Positions 26,972 to 34,890 of a stretch of 64,000 nt of DNA are shown in pieces. Each line of letters starts with the position of its first letter. Position 1 is the stretch's first letter. Made by a program: the position numbers and the translations under genes. Below the pieces are notes generated by a model. That model saw only the letters and a list, made by a program, of their open reading frames with translations, was not told the origin of the DNA and searched no databases. The DNA is from Fimousia sp036311565 (GTDB lineage Bacteria > Bacillota > Clostridia > Lachnospirales > Lachnospiraceae), in assembly GCA_036311565.1 (NCBI GenBank), contig JAXJPR010000002.1, forward strand, positions 30,884-94,883, in the 5' to 3' direction.

Positions 26972-27002
26972 AAAGCAGGTGGAATATTCCACCTGCTTTT
27001 TT
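26972..27002 (+). terminator. Terminator of the ileS-glgP unit
   Basis: AAAGCAGGTGGA pairs with TCCACCTGCTTT around an ATAT loop, followed by T residues. The hairpin also contains the -35 box of the spoIID promoter. Confidence 0.92.
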
Positions 27003-27010
27003 CATACAAT
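26982..27010 (+). promoter_or_regulatory. Sigma-E type promoter of spoIID, inside the glgP terminator
   Basis: GAATATT (26982-26988) fits the -35 consensus KMATATT at all positions. After 14 bases, CATACAAT (27003-27010) fits the -10 consensus CATACAnT at all positions. The -10 with the next base, CATACAATA, also fits the sigma-K pattern. Confidence 0.85.
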
Positions 27011-27076
27011 AAAATAGTGCTTTTTCATAATTTGAAAAGACATTGTGATACAAAACGGGAAGAGAGGAAGACCATA

Positions 27077-28009
27077 ATGAAATTTATATCCAATGTATTT
27101 GTGGTAACAGGAATTATGATTGGATTACCAGTGCTATTTTATCTGATTTTTCATGGAACCAGAGTGGACAGGCTTCCTGATATTGAAGATGTACAAAGTG
27201 GTTATACCATAACAAATGGGACAGATTATGATCTGGATCAGTATTTAATTGGAGTGCTGCCAACGGAAATGGATCTGGATTCTGAATATGAAGCAATTAA
27301 AGCACAGACGGTCATTGCCAGAACCAGTATTCTACAGCAGATGAATGGAAAAAAACAGATCGATGGAAGCAAACTGGAAGAATCTTACATATCTGCAGAA
27401 AAATTAAAGGAACAAATTGGAGAGCGGGAATATACAAGAAAATTACAGCTTTTAACAAAAGCTGTCTTGGAGACCAGAGGAATCATTATGCAATCAGAGG
27501 GAGAATATATTGTGCCTCTGTATCATGAGGTCAGTATTGGTACTACCATCAGTGCAAAAGAGTTATACGGAAAAGACATTTCTTATTTACAATCAGTAGA
27601 TAGCAGCACAGATGTGGAATCTCCCAATTATATGAAAGTGGAAGAATGGAATTATGAGGATGCTCTTTCTTTGATTCAAAAGAAACGCCCAGAAACAAAG
27701 GTCACACAGGAGCAATTGGAAGAAGAGATTGTAGTGATGTCAAAAACAGATTCTGGCTATGTAAAAAAATTAAAAGTGGGGGATTCTATATTCACGGGAG
27801 AAGAATGGAAAGAGATTTTTTCTTTAAATTCTACTAATTTTTATATAGAGGATTATGATCATAAACTCCGCATGGTCACTTTAGGAAAGGGGCATGGGCT
27901 TGGGCTTAGCCTTTATGGGGCCAATGAATTGGCAAAACAGGGGATAAAATATAAAAAAATACTGATGCATTATTATGAAAATATCGAATTTGCGACGGCC
28001 TATGAATAA
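27077..28009 (+). CDS. spoIID: Stage II sporulation protein D (SpoIID)
   Basis: 310 residues with one N-terminal membrane segment and a SpoIID/LytB domain: Y-L-I-G-V-L-P-T-E-M, K-A-Q-T-V-I-A-R-T, the E-V-S-I-G-T-T region, and G-H-G-L-G-L-S-L-Y-G-A-N-E-L-A near the end. SpoIID is a lytic transglycosylase of the mother-cell engulfment machinery that cuts peptidoglycan strands. The ATG at 27077 with AGAGAGGAAG upstream is the start; an earlier in-frame ATG (27017) is at or near the expected transcript start. The sigma-E promoter upstream agrees with mother-cell expression. Confidence 0.92.
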   Translation: MKFISNVFVVTGIMIGLPVLFYLIFHGTRVDRLPDIEDVQSGYTITNGTDYDLDQYLIGVLPTEMDLDSEYEAIKAQTVIARTSILQQMNGKKQIDGSKLEESYISAEKLKEQIGEREYTRKLQLLTKAVLETRGIIMQSEGEYIVPLYHEVSIGTTISAKELYGKDISYLQSVDSSTDVESPNYMKVEEWNYEDALSLIQKKRPETKVTQEQLEEEIVVMSKTDSGYVKKLKVGDSIFTGEEWKEIFSLNSTNFYIEDYDHKLRMVTLGKGHGLGLSLYGANELAKQGIKYKKILMHYYENIEFATAYE

Positions 28010-28107
28010 ATATTCCTTTTTTACGTATGGTATCTTTTGAAAAGAAAACTATCCAATTGTGCAAAGTGTAGAATCGTTTTTTTCTTTTTAAATTATCTTT
28101 AAAATAT

Positions 28108-28137
28108 GAATATCCCCTTTGATTTCCGGCAAGAATA
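28108..28137 (+). promoter_or_regulatory. Sigma-F type promoter of spoIIQ
   Basis: GAATA (28108-28112) sits 15 bases before GGCAAGAATA (28128-28137). The latter fits GGnnAnAnTR at every defined position; the -35 fits GYATA at four of five and the sigma-G form GMATR fully. Confidence 0.75.
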
Positions 28138-28155
28138 TTTACTGAGGTGATGATT

Positions 28156-28848
28156 ATGAAAGAAAATAAAAAAGGCTCCTCTTTTCTATCTCAAAAGGCT
28201 TATTATATAGCAGTTGGAATTGGTCTTATTGCATTGATTACATTAATGGTAATTTATAGTCAGCAGATGAAAAATAAGCGAGAACTTGCGCAACAGGAAA
28301 TTAGCCTGGATGAAGTGGGAAATGAGGCAATTCAAAAGACGGAAACACAGACGGAAACAACTACAGAAGCAGTGACAGAAGCACCAACGACTGAGATAAA
28401 CACCACAGAGACAGCCACAGCAGCTGTGTTATCATATGATGGAAAAACAAAGCTTAACTGGCCAGTGACAGGGAATATTCTTCTTCCTTTTAGCATGGAT
28501 ACAACCGTATATTTTGAAACACTCGATCAATATAAATGTAATCCCGGAATGCTCATTGAAGCAAAAGAAGGACAAGGAGTTGGTGCTTTGACCAAATGTC
28601 AGGTGCGTGAGATAACAAAAAGTGATGAATTGGGAAATCAGGTGGTATTAGATTTGGGGAATGATTATACCGCAGTATATGGACAGCTGAAAAATATCAA
28701 AGTAAAAGAAGGAGATATTTTGGAAACTGAGGATACCATCGGATATGTTGCAGCTCCTACTGATTATTATACCCTGGAAGGTACACATTTATATATAGAA
28801 ATTGACCATAAAGAAACACCGGTCAATCCGATGGATTATTTAAAATAA
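28156..28848 (+). CDS. spoIIQ: SpoIIQ-like LytM-domain sporulation protein
   Basis: 230 residues. One N-terminal membrane segment is followed by a long Thr/Glu-rich linker and a C-terminal LytM (M23) fold. Two metal-binding positions of active M23 enzymes are changed: the H-x3-D motif reads C-N-P-G-M and the H-x-H motif reads H-L-Y. It is therefore probably a structural partner, as SpoIIQ is when it bridges forespore and mother cell with SpoIIIAH. The neighbouring spoIID and the sigma-F promoter support this. GAGGTG precedes the ATG at 28156; a GTG at 28147 and an ATG at 28150 overlap that site. spoIIIAH is not in the window. Confidence 0.85.
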   Translation: MKENKKGSSFLSQKAYYIAVGIGLIALITLMVIYSQQMKNKRELAQQEISLDEVGNEAIQKTETQTETTTEAVTEAPTTEINTTETATAAVLSYDGKTKLNWPVTGNILLPFSMDTTVYFETLDQYKCNPGMLIEAKEGQGVGALTKCQVREITKSDELGNQVVLDLGNDYTAVYGQLKNIKVKEGDILETEDTIGYVAAPTDYYTLEGTHLYIEIDHKETPVNPMDYLK

Positions 28849-28921
28849 GAATTCTTTCTGGTAGAGTTTTTAAGAGAAACATGTTATAATAAAACAGCTT
28901 TTGTCGAAGAAAGAAACGAGT

Positions 28922-28957
28922 AAAGCATTTGCCTAATGGGTGAATGCTTTCTTTTTT
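28922..28957 (+). terminator. Terminator after spoIIQ
   Basis: AAAGCATT (28922-28929) pairs with AATGCTTT (28943-28950), followed by CTTTTTT. A TGtTATAAT extended -10 box lies at 28882-28890, so a transcript of about 60 bases ending here is possible. Confidence 0.75.
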
Positions 28958-28985
28958 GCTATATTAATGAATGTTAAGGATGGAA

Positions 28986-29285
28986 ATGATGAAGGATTAT
29001 ACCTATATGGTACAGTGCAGTGATGGAAGTTTTTATACTGGCTGGACCAACGATATTAAAAACAGAATCAGGATCCACAATATGGGAAAGGGTGCAAAAT
29101 ATACAAAAAGCAGGCTTCCAGTTAAGCTGGTGTATCTTGAAGAACACAGGACAAAACAGGAAGCCATGCAAAGAGAATATGCAATAAAAAAGCTGACAAG
29201 AAAAGAGAAGCTGAAATTAATTGCTGATTTAAAGGAAGGAATACATTACGACGAAATGACAAGCGCTTCCAGCCATGACGAATAA
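28986..29285 (+). CDS. GIY-YIG nuclease-fold protein (YhbQ/YazA type)
   Basis: About 99 residues. It shows the small single-domain GIY-YIG pattern: Y-T-Y-M-V-Q-C-S-D-G-S-F-Y-T-G-W-T near the start, then R-I-x-I-H-N and K-A-M-Q-R-E-Y-A-I-K-K-L. The family is linked to DNA or RNA cleavage or repair, but cellular roles are poorly known. Two neighbouring ATGs (28986, 28989) follow AAGGATGG; either may be used. Its last 57 bases are antisense to the end of the HlyIII gene. Confidence 0.88.
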   Translation: MMKDYTYMVQCSDGSFYTGWTNDIKNRIRIHNMGKGAKYTKSRLPVKLVYLEEHRTKQEAMQREYAIKKLTRKEKLKLIADLKEGIHYDEMTSASSHDE

Positions 29286-29876
29286 ATGAAAGATTTCATG
29301 GGAACCGAAATTTTTATGTTTACCATTAAAAATTGGAAGTTTTAATGCGTAAATCACTCCACCAATGGTATAAATCACTCCTCCTAATGCCAACCAGATA
29401 AAGGCAAAACGGGAAAGAGAATGAATGATTGGTGAAATTGCTAAAATACAAGTCCATCCCATAGCAATGTACATGACGGAAGAAATCCATTTTGGACAGT
29501 AGACCCAAAATAATTTAAAACAGATTCCTAAAAGAGCAATACCCCAAACCAAAGCTAAAAGGCCATAACCTACAAAACCTTTTAATGCGATGGTGCACAC
29601 AGGTGTATAGGAACCAGCAATTAAGATGAAAATCATGCAATGATCTAATTTTTTTAATCGACGGTTTACTTTTTCTGTACTATCAATGGAATGATACAGG
29701 GTACTGGCTGAATATAATAAAAACATACTGATAACAAAAATTGCCAGTGATACGGTTTTTATATAGTCGCCCGTCATAATAGAAAGTATGATCATTGGCA
29801 TTGCAACGATAAGAGAAAGTATCGCACCAATCATATGGGTAATGGCACTTCCAGGGTCTTTTAATTTTAATTTCAT
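29229..29876 (-). CDS. Hemolysin III / PAQR family membrane protein
   Basis: 215 residues with seven membrane segments. Family motifs are H-M-I-G-A (near the N terminus), Y-S-A-S-T-L-Y-H, L-D-H-C-M-I-F-I-L-I-A-G-S-Y-T-P, and the C-terminal H-E-I-F-H-L-F-V-M-A-G-S-A-C-H-F with metal-binding histidines. Bacterial members are called hemolysin III but a toxin role is not established for most; membrane-fluidity or zinc-dependent hydrolase roles are suggested for the superfamily. AGGAGGT precedes the ATG. The 3' end overlaps the convergent GIY-YIG gene. Confidence 0.9.
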   Translation of the reverse strand: MKLKLKDPGSAITHMIGAILSLIVAMPMIILSIMTGDYIKTVSLAIFVISMFLLYSASTLYHSIDSTEKVNRRLKKLDHCMIFILIAGSYTPVCTIALKGFVGYGLLALVWGIALLGICFKLFWVYCPKWISSVMYIAMGWTCILAISPIIHSLSRFAFIWLALGGVIYTIGGVIYALKLPIFNGKHKNFGSHEIFHLFVMAGSACHFVVMYSFL

Positions 29877-30036
29877 AAGAATACCTCCTAAAGTAGTTTG
29901 TATTAAGTTTTCATGTAGTTTTTAAAACTATGTTATGTTATATTTATGCTACTACTGGAATTTAAAGTTGTCAAGGGAAAGATGAAAAGTTTCTTCGATA
30001 AAATAGTGCAAGGATATAGAATAGAAAGGAACAGAT

Positions 30037-31629
30037 ATGGATACAATAAAATTTGATGATCTAGAATTAAAACCACAGATTTTGCGTGGAATTAAAGAAA
30101 TGGGATTTGAGGCAGCATCACCGATTCAGGCAAAAGCCATTCCGGTTGCTTTATCCGGACAGGATTTAGTCGGACAGGCGCAGACAGGGACAGGAAAGAC
30201 CGCTGCATTTGGAATTCCAATTTTACAGAAAGTAGATCCTTCTATTAAAAAGGTGCAGGCATTGATTCTTTGTCCAACCAGAGAATTAGCTATTCAGGTG
30301 GCAGATGAAATTCGTAAATTGGCAAAATATATGCATGGAGTAAAAGTACTCCCGATTTATGGTGGACAGGACATTACAAAACAGATTCGTTCATTAAAAA
30401 CAGGGGTCAATATTGTAATTGGGACTCCAGGACGTGTTATGGACCATATGAGAAGAAGAACATTAAAACTGGATCATTTGACAATGATAACATTAGATGA
30501 AGCAGATGAAATGTTAAATATGGGATTCCGCGAAGATATTGAGACGATTTTAGATAAAGTGCCAGAAGATAGACAGACCATGTTATTTTCTGCCACAATG
30601 CCAAAAGCAATTATGGATATCACCCGTAACTACCAAAAAAATGCTAAGGTGGTCAAAGTGGTGAAAAAGGAACTGACCGTTCCCAATATTGAACAGTATT
30701 ATTATGAAGTGCGTCCGAAAAATAAAAAAGAAATATTATCAAGACTGTTAGATATTCATGATCCAAAACTTGCAGTAGTATTTTGTAATACGAAACGTAT
30801 GGTAGATGAAGTTGTGGAAGATTTAAAAGGACGTGGATATTTTGCAGAAGGACTGCATGGGGATATGAAACAATCCCAGAGAGACCGTGTTATGAATAGT
30901 TTCCGAAATGGAAAAACGGATATTCTGGTAGCAACAGATGTGGCTGCAAGAGGGATTGATGTAGATGACGTAGATGTCGTATTTAATTATGATCTTCCTC
31001 AGGATGATGAATATTATGTGCACCGCATTGGGCGTACCGGTCGTGCAGGAAGAGTAGGAAAAGCGTTTACTTTTGTAGTGGGAAGAGAAGTATATAAGTT
31101 AAAAGATATCAAACGATATGCAAAAACAAAGATTAAAGCACGCCCAATTCCGTCACTCAATGATGTTATGGAAACAAAAGCAGAAAAAATCTTTGAACAT
31201 GTGGATCATCTAATCGAGGAAGAAGATTTAAGACGTTATGTAGATATGGTAGAAAATCTTGTAAATGAAAAAGATTATACTTCTCTTGATGTAGCAGCAG
31301 CCTTTTTAAAACAGATGCTTGGCGATAATCAGACATCAGAAGAAAAACAGTATGAGCGATTTACAGATACCGGAGCCGGCGAAAGTGGAATGGCAAGATT
31401 GTTTATCAATATTGGAAAGAAACAAAATGTGCGCCCAGGTGATATTTTAGGAGCTATCGCTGGTGAAACTGGAATTCCAGGAAGCTTGGTAGGAGCAATT
31501 GATATGTACGACAAATATACATTTGTAGAAGTACCAACAGAAGTTGCTGCAGATGTATTAGATGCTATGTCAAAGGGGAAAATTAAAGGGAAAACAATTA
31601 ATATTGAACCAGCAAATGCAAAAAGATAG
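30037..31629 (+). CDS. DEAD-box RNA helicase with DbpA-type RNA-binding domain (CshA/DeaD type)
   Basis: 530 residues. The helicase core shows the Q motif (S-P-I-Q-A-K-A-I-P), Walker A A-Q-T-G-T-G-K-T, P-T-R-E-L-A, D-E-A-D, S-A-T and H-R-I-G-R-T-G-R-A-G-R. The C terminus, from about residue 445, has the DbpA-like fold sequence A-R-L-F-I-N-I-G-K-K-Q that binds structured RNA. Such helicases act in ribosome assembly and mRNA decay, particularly in cold or stress. AGAAAGGAA precedes the ATG. It stands alone, with the perR promoter starting right after its stop. Confidence 0.94.
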   Translation: MDTIKFDDLELKPQILRGIKEMGFEAASPIQAKAIPVALSGQDLVGQAQTGTGKTAAFGIPILQKVDPSIKKVQALILCPTRELAIQVADEIRKLAKYMHGVKVLPIYGGQDITKQIRSLKTGVNIVIGTPGRVMDHMRRRTLKLDHLTMITLDEADEMLNMGFREDIETILDKVPEDRQTMLFSATMPKAIMDITRNYQKNAKVVKVVKKELTVPNIEQYYYEVRPKNKKEILSRLLDIHDPKLAVVFCNTKRMVDEVVEDLKGRGYFAEGLHGDMKQSQRDRVMNSFRNGKTDILVATDVAARGIDVDDVDVVFNYDLPQDDEYYVHRIGRTGRAGRVGKAFTFVVGREVYKLKDIKRYAKTKIKARPIPSLNDVMETKAEKIFEHVDHLIEEEDLRRYVDMVENLVNEKDYTSLDVAAAFLKQMLGDNQTSEEKQYERFTDTGAGESGMARLFINIGKKQNVRPGDILGAIAGETGIPGSLVGAIDMYDKYTFVEVPTEVAADVLDAMSKGKIKGKTINIEPANAKR

Positions 31630-31631
31630 GA

Positions 31632-31660
31632 TTGACAGAGTTCCAGATTATCCTTATAAT
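31632..31660 (+). promoter_or_regulatory. Consensus promoter of perR
   Basis: TTGACA (31632-31637), 17 bases, TATAAT (31655-31660). It begins 3 bases after the helicase stop codon. Confidence 0.9.
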
Positions 31661-31663
31661 AAT

Positions 31664-31676
31664 AGTAACAGTTATT
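31664..31676 (+). promoter_or_regulatory. PerR-family operator, autoregulatory
   Basis: AGTAAC-A-GTTATT, an inverted repeat with one mismatch that lies 3 bases after the -10 box and covers the expected transcript start. The same motif occurs at the same distance from the -10 box of the rubrerythrin gene. Confidence 0.7.
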
Positions 31677-31705
31677 GTTATTGGAAATAAGGAAGGAGCC
31701 CTGAT

Positions 31706-32113
31706 ATGAAGACAGGACTAAAAAGAAGTAAACAAAGAGACGCAATTCTGGATTATCTAAAATCTACAAAAGAACATCCAACTGCAGATATGGTTTATTT
31801 AAATGTAAGAGAAGTATTCCCTAATATAAGTTTAGGAACTGTTTACAGAAATTTAAACCTGTTAGCCGAGTGTGGTGATATAATAAAACTCAGTTGTGAT
31901 GGGAAATCTGAACGCTTTGACGGTAATATAGAACCCCATTATCATATTATGTGTACGGAATGCGGAAATGTTATGGATCTTGATATGGAACCATTAAATC
32001 ATATTAACATTTTAGCAGAAAGTGCATTTGAAGGAACGGTTCAGGATCATGTAATTTATTTTAAAGGCATTTGTAAAAAATGTTTAAAAGGTATTGACAC
32101 AGTAGATAAGTAA
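31706..32113 (+). CDS. perR: PerR/Fur-family transcriptional repressor
   Basis: 135 residues. The winged-helix domain has K-R-S-K-Q-R-D-A-I-L and S-L-G-T-V-Y-R-N-L-N-L-L for DNA contact. The dimerisation domain has P-H-Y-H-I-M-C-T-E-C-G and C-K-K-C, the two CxxC pairs that hold structural zinc. The rubrerythrin gene downstream and the shared operators point to a peroxide-sensing PerR role rather than iron uptake. It should repress itself and rubrerythrin until H2O2 oxidises its metal-site histidines. AAGGAAGGAG precedes the ATG. Confidence 0.88.
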   Translation: MKTGLKRSKQRDAILDYLKSTKEHPTADMVYLNVREVFPNISLGTVYRNLNLLAECGDIIKLSCDGKSERFDGNIEPHYHIMCTECGNVMDLDMEPLNHINILAESAFEGTVQDHVIYFKGICKKCLKGIDTVDK

Positions 32114-32141
32114 TGATATTATAATATCAGTAACAGTTACT
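32094..32141 (+). promoter_or_regulatory. Rubrerythrin promoter with PerR-family operator
   Basis: TTGACA (32094-32099) lies inside the end of perR. TATTAT (32117-32122, 17-base spacer) or TATAAT (32120-32125) serves as -10. A perfect inverted repeat AGTAAC-A-GTTACT (32129-32141) begins 3 bases after TATAAT, as in the perR promoter. Confidence 0.78.
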
Positions 32142-32194
32142 ATTATTAACTAAAGAAATTAAAAACTATGATTTATAAAAAAGGAGATTCTATT

Positions 32195-32737
32195 ATGAAA
32201 AAATTTGTATGTTCAGTATGTGGTTATGTTTATGAAGGTGAAGCAGCTCCAGAACAGTGCCCAGTATGTAAAGTAGGCGCTGACAAATTTAACGAAGTAA
32301 GTGAAGACAAAGTTTGGGCTGCAGAGCATGTTGTAGGAGTAGCAAAAGGTGTTAGCGAAGATATCATCGCTGATTTAAGAGCGAACTTTGAAGGAGAATG
32401 TTCAGAAGTAGGTATGTACCTTGCTATGTCTCGTGTAGCTCATAGAGAAGGATACCCAGAAATCGGTTTATACTGGGAAAAAGCTGCTTGGGAAGAAGCA
32501 GAACATGCTGCAAAATTTGCAGAATTATTAGGTGAAGTTGTAACAGATTCTACAAAGAAAAATCTTGAAATGAGAGTAGAAGCAGAATTTGGTGCTACAG
32601 CTGGTAAAGTAGATTTAGCAAAACGTGCAAAAGAAGCAAACTTAGATGCTATCCATGACACAGTTCATGAAATGGCCAGAGACGAAGCTAGACACGGAAA
32701 AGCACTTCAGGGATTATTAGAAAGATACTTTGGCTAA
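32195..32737 (+). CDS. Reverse rubrerythrin (rubredoxin domain first)
   Basis: 180 residues. An N-terminal rubredoxin domain with C-S-V-C-G-Y and C-P-V-C binds one iron. It is followed by a ferritin-like four-helix domain carrying the diiron ligands in E-G-E-C-S-E and E-E-A-E-H-A, and the second pair in D-T-V-H-E-M-A-R-D-E-A-R-H-G. Classical rubrerythrin has the rubredoxin at the other end, so this is the reverse type found in clostridia, which reduces H2O2 and O2 with NADH-derived electrons. AAAGGAG precedes the ATG at 32195. PerR control is indicated upstream. Confidence 0.94.
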   Translation: MKKFVCSVCGYVYEGEAAPEQCPVCKVGADKFNEVSEDKVWAAEHVVGVAKGVSEDIIADLRANFEGECSEVGMYLAMSRVAHREGYPEIGLYWEKAAWEEAEHAAKFAELLGEVVTDSTKKNLEMRVEAEFGATAGKVDLAKRAKEANLDAIHDTVHEMARDEARHGKALQGLLERYFG

Positions 32738-32768
32738 ACTACAAGCCATGCAAGGATAAAAGCAAAAA

Positions 32769-32808
32769 AACTCCGGAAAGAATATGGATATTCTTTCCGG
32801 AGTTTTTT
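32769..32808 (+). terminator. Terminator of rubrerythrin
   Basis: A 17-bp perfect stem from AACTCCGGAAAG (starting 32769) to CTTTCCGGAGTT (ending 32804), then T residues. Confidence 0.93.
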
Positions 32809-32824
32809 GTTTTTAGATTTATAG

Positions 32825-32918
32825 GGCGTCAGCCCTGCATCGAGACGAAAGTCGAGATGGAGCATGGCTTGTTCAAAACTCAAATGGACATGTAAGTGGC
32901 GGCAGCCCTACATCGAGA
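32825..32918 (+). repeat. Short direct repeat, two 21-base copies
   Basis: Copies at 32825-32845 and 32898-32918 differ at 2 of 21 bases; both contain CAGCCCT and CATCGAGA. The region carries no gene. It lies between the rubrerythrin terminator and the 3' end of a decayed surface-protein gene and may be a remnant of a dispersed intergenic element. Confidence 0.55.
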
Positions 32919-32970
32919 GAAAGCAAGTCAGCAATGTTTTGCGTCCATTCTCCATTTACGTTCCTAAATA

Positions 32971-34623
32971 TTATCTTTTATATGCTTTTACATTAGACCA
33001 TGGTCCGTAAATTTTACTTCCATTTACAGTTTTGTAAGCTCTTATTTTATAGTAATAGGTTTTACCTTTTGTTGCACTTACCAGTTTATATGTACCTGTT
33101 GTTGTTTTGTAAGTAGATACAATATTTGTGCCTGTTTTTTTTATAGATTTGGAAATCTGATATCCTGTTTCGCCACTAATATTTTTCCATTTTACTTTTA
33201 CTTTTGATCCACTCTTTGAGAAAGTACTTAGAGTTACTTTCTTCAGAGTATAAGTATATGCTGTGGAATATTTATTTCCTTCTCCATAAAAAGTGTTATA
33301 TGTGCCTTCACATTTTTTATATGGAACAACTTTTACATTGTATTTTGCACCTGCTGTAAGGTTCTTAATTGTTACAGTATTCTTTGTTGTTCTTCCCCAA
33401 AACTTATAGGAACCTGTTCCTTTTTTGTAGTATATAGCATATCCTGTAGCACCACTTACTTTATTCCAAGTTGCTTTGATGTTGTTGTATGATCCAGATA
33501 GATTTACTTTTAAGTTTCCAGGTTTGTTCATGTTTTTATATACAGCAATGGCATCTTGCGCTGTGGTTCTCCAGTTGGATGGTGTTGCCAAACTTCCTGA
33601 TTGGATTGTAATATTTGTTCCAAAATTGCTGCCGTTGCTGGATATTGCTGGTACACCATAGTATTCAGATTCAAAAATACCGGTATCAATTGTTATATCA
33701 CCGCCATTTGAAAATAGTGCCCATCTTGCAAGATAGCTTCCTTTGGAAACAAATACAGAGGAATTTTTATTAGCAGAGATTCCGTATGCTTCTTCCATAA
33801 GAATGTCGGTATCATAGATATCAACTTCACTGCCAGAACCAGCCAATAGACCTACACCTTCATCAAATATAATTAAACATTCGTCTACGGTGGCATATCC
33901 TCCGTCAGCAACATATACACCATTTACAAATTCACTAGTTATATCGAGAATACTTCCGCTAAGAAACATACAATCTGTAAATTCAGTAAGAGAACCTTCA
34001 CCTACCAGAACACCGCTTGTATCTTCTGCAGTTGTAGTAAAAGACATTCCATCCATCAATACATCAGAGGTTCCTAAAACGGCTAATCCATTACCAGAAC
34101 CTATATTCATAATATATCCGTCACGCAATGTAACTTCGGAGTTATAAATAATCATCATTGCATCAGAATATGTTCCTCCGAGATAATAATCATCGAAGTC
34201 AATTGTAATGTCTTTATCAGAAATTATAACACCTTCAAGAGAAATATTATCAATGAGATAGATAGTATCTCCATCTACGGCATCATCTACAGCTGCTTAT
34301 AAAGAAGTGTAAACATAATCTCCTAATTCTGCAACATAGGTATTAGCAGAAGACTTTTTATGAGATAGAGCTTTCTGCGCATTTGAATATGTTGTTTTTG
34401 CTTCTTTGGTAATTGTAGGTTCTACAATAGTTGTCTTTTTTTGGCCTTCACGAGAGACGTTATTCTTGTAAGCGTCAAGATTAACGTCATCTGCCATTTC
34501 AGCAGCCATCTGTTTTATTTCCTTTGTTGTCGCTGTCTTTTCTGCTGATTCTGCAAATACCATTGATGGAATCATGGTAAATACCATACACATGGTGAGA
34601 ATCATTGATAATAATCGTTTCAT
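32971..34623 (-). pseudogene. Secreted right-handed beta-helix protein with Fn3 repeats, broken by one in-frame stop
   Basis: One continuous frame of 551 codons is split by a single TAA at 34297-34299. Upstream of the stop are a signal peptide (M-K-R-L-L-S-M-I-L-T-M ending near V-F-A-E-S) and V-Y-T-S-L. Immediately after it, in the same frame, come A-A-V-D-D-A-V-D-G-D-T-I-Y-L-I and a beta-helix region. Related proteins usually have S-L-Q-A-A-V at this join, so a CAA glutamine codon has probably become TAA. The C terminus holds two fibronectin-type domains ending Y-Y-K-I-R-A-Y-K-T-V-N-G, like the secreted proteins at 53-59 kb. The rest of the frame is intact, so the change is recent, suppressed or a sequence error. 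The ATG at 34623 follows AAGGTGG; a GTG at 34632 is less likely. Confidence 0.82.
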
Positions 34624-34668
34624 TTTAACCACCTTATCCCTTTCTTTTATACTAAAATATTAATATAA

Positions 34669-34697
34669 ATTATATACTCTAGGAAGTTCAGGGTCAA
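34669..34697 (-). promoter_or_regulatory. Promoter of the beta-helix gene
   Basis: On the minus strand TTGACC (34697-34692), 17 bases, TATAAT (34674-34669). The promoter is intact although the gene carries a stop. Confidence 0.75.
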
Positions 34698-34890
34698 TTG
34701 TATTATATTACACGATTGTGACAAGATATGTTGTATGTATTATATATGAGAAATTCAGTTTAAATCTTATAATAAAATGTATGACTTTCTTTACTCTTTA
34801 TGAAACTTCCATCTATATCTGGATAAAATAAAGTGGGATTGAAATATACATAATGATAGCATAGCAATTATTTTTGGCAGAAATATAGAC

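Noticed and set aside
28007..28155. Vegetative promoter for spoIIQ
   Set aside because: No TTGACA/TATAAT pair with proper spacing was found; the sigma-F pattern fits better.
34297..34299. Selenocysteine or pyrrolysine recoding at the internal stop
   Set aside because: The stop is TAA, not TGA or TAG, so neither recoding system applies.
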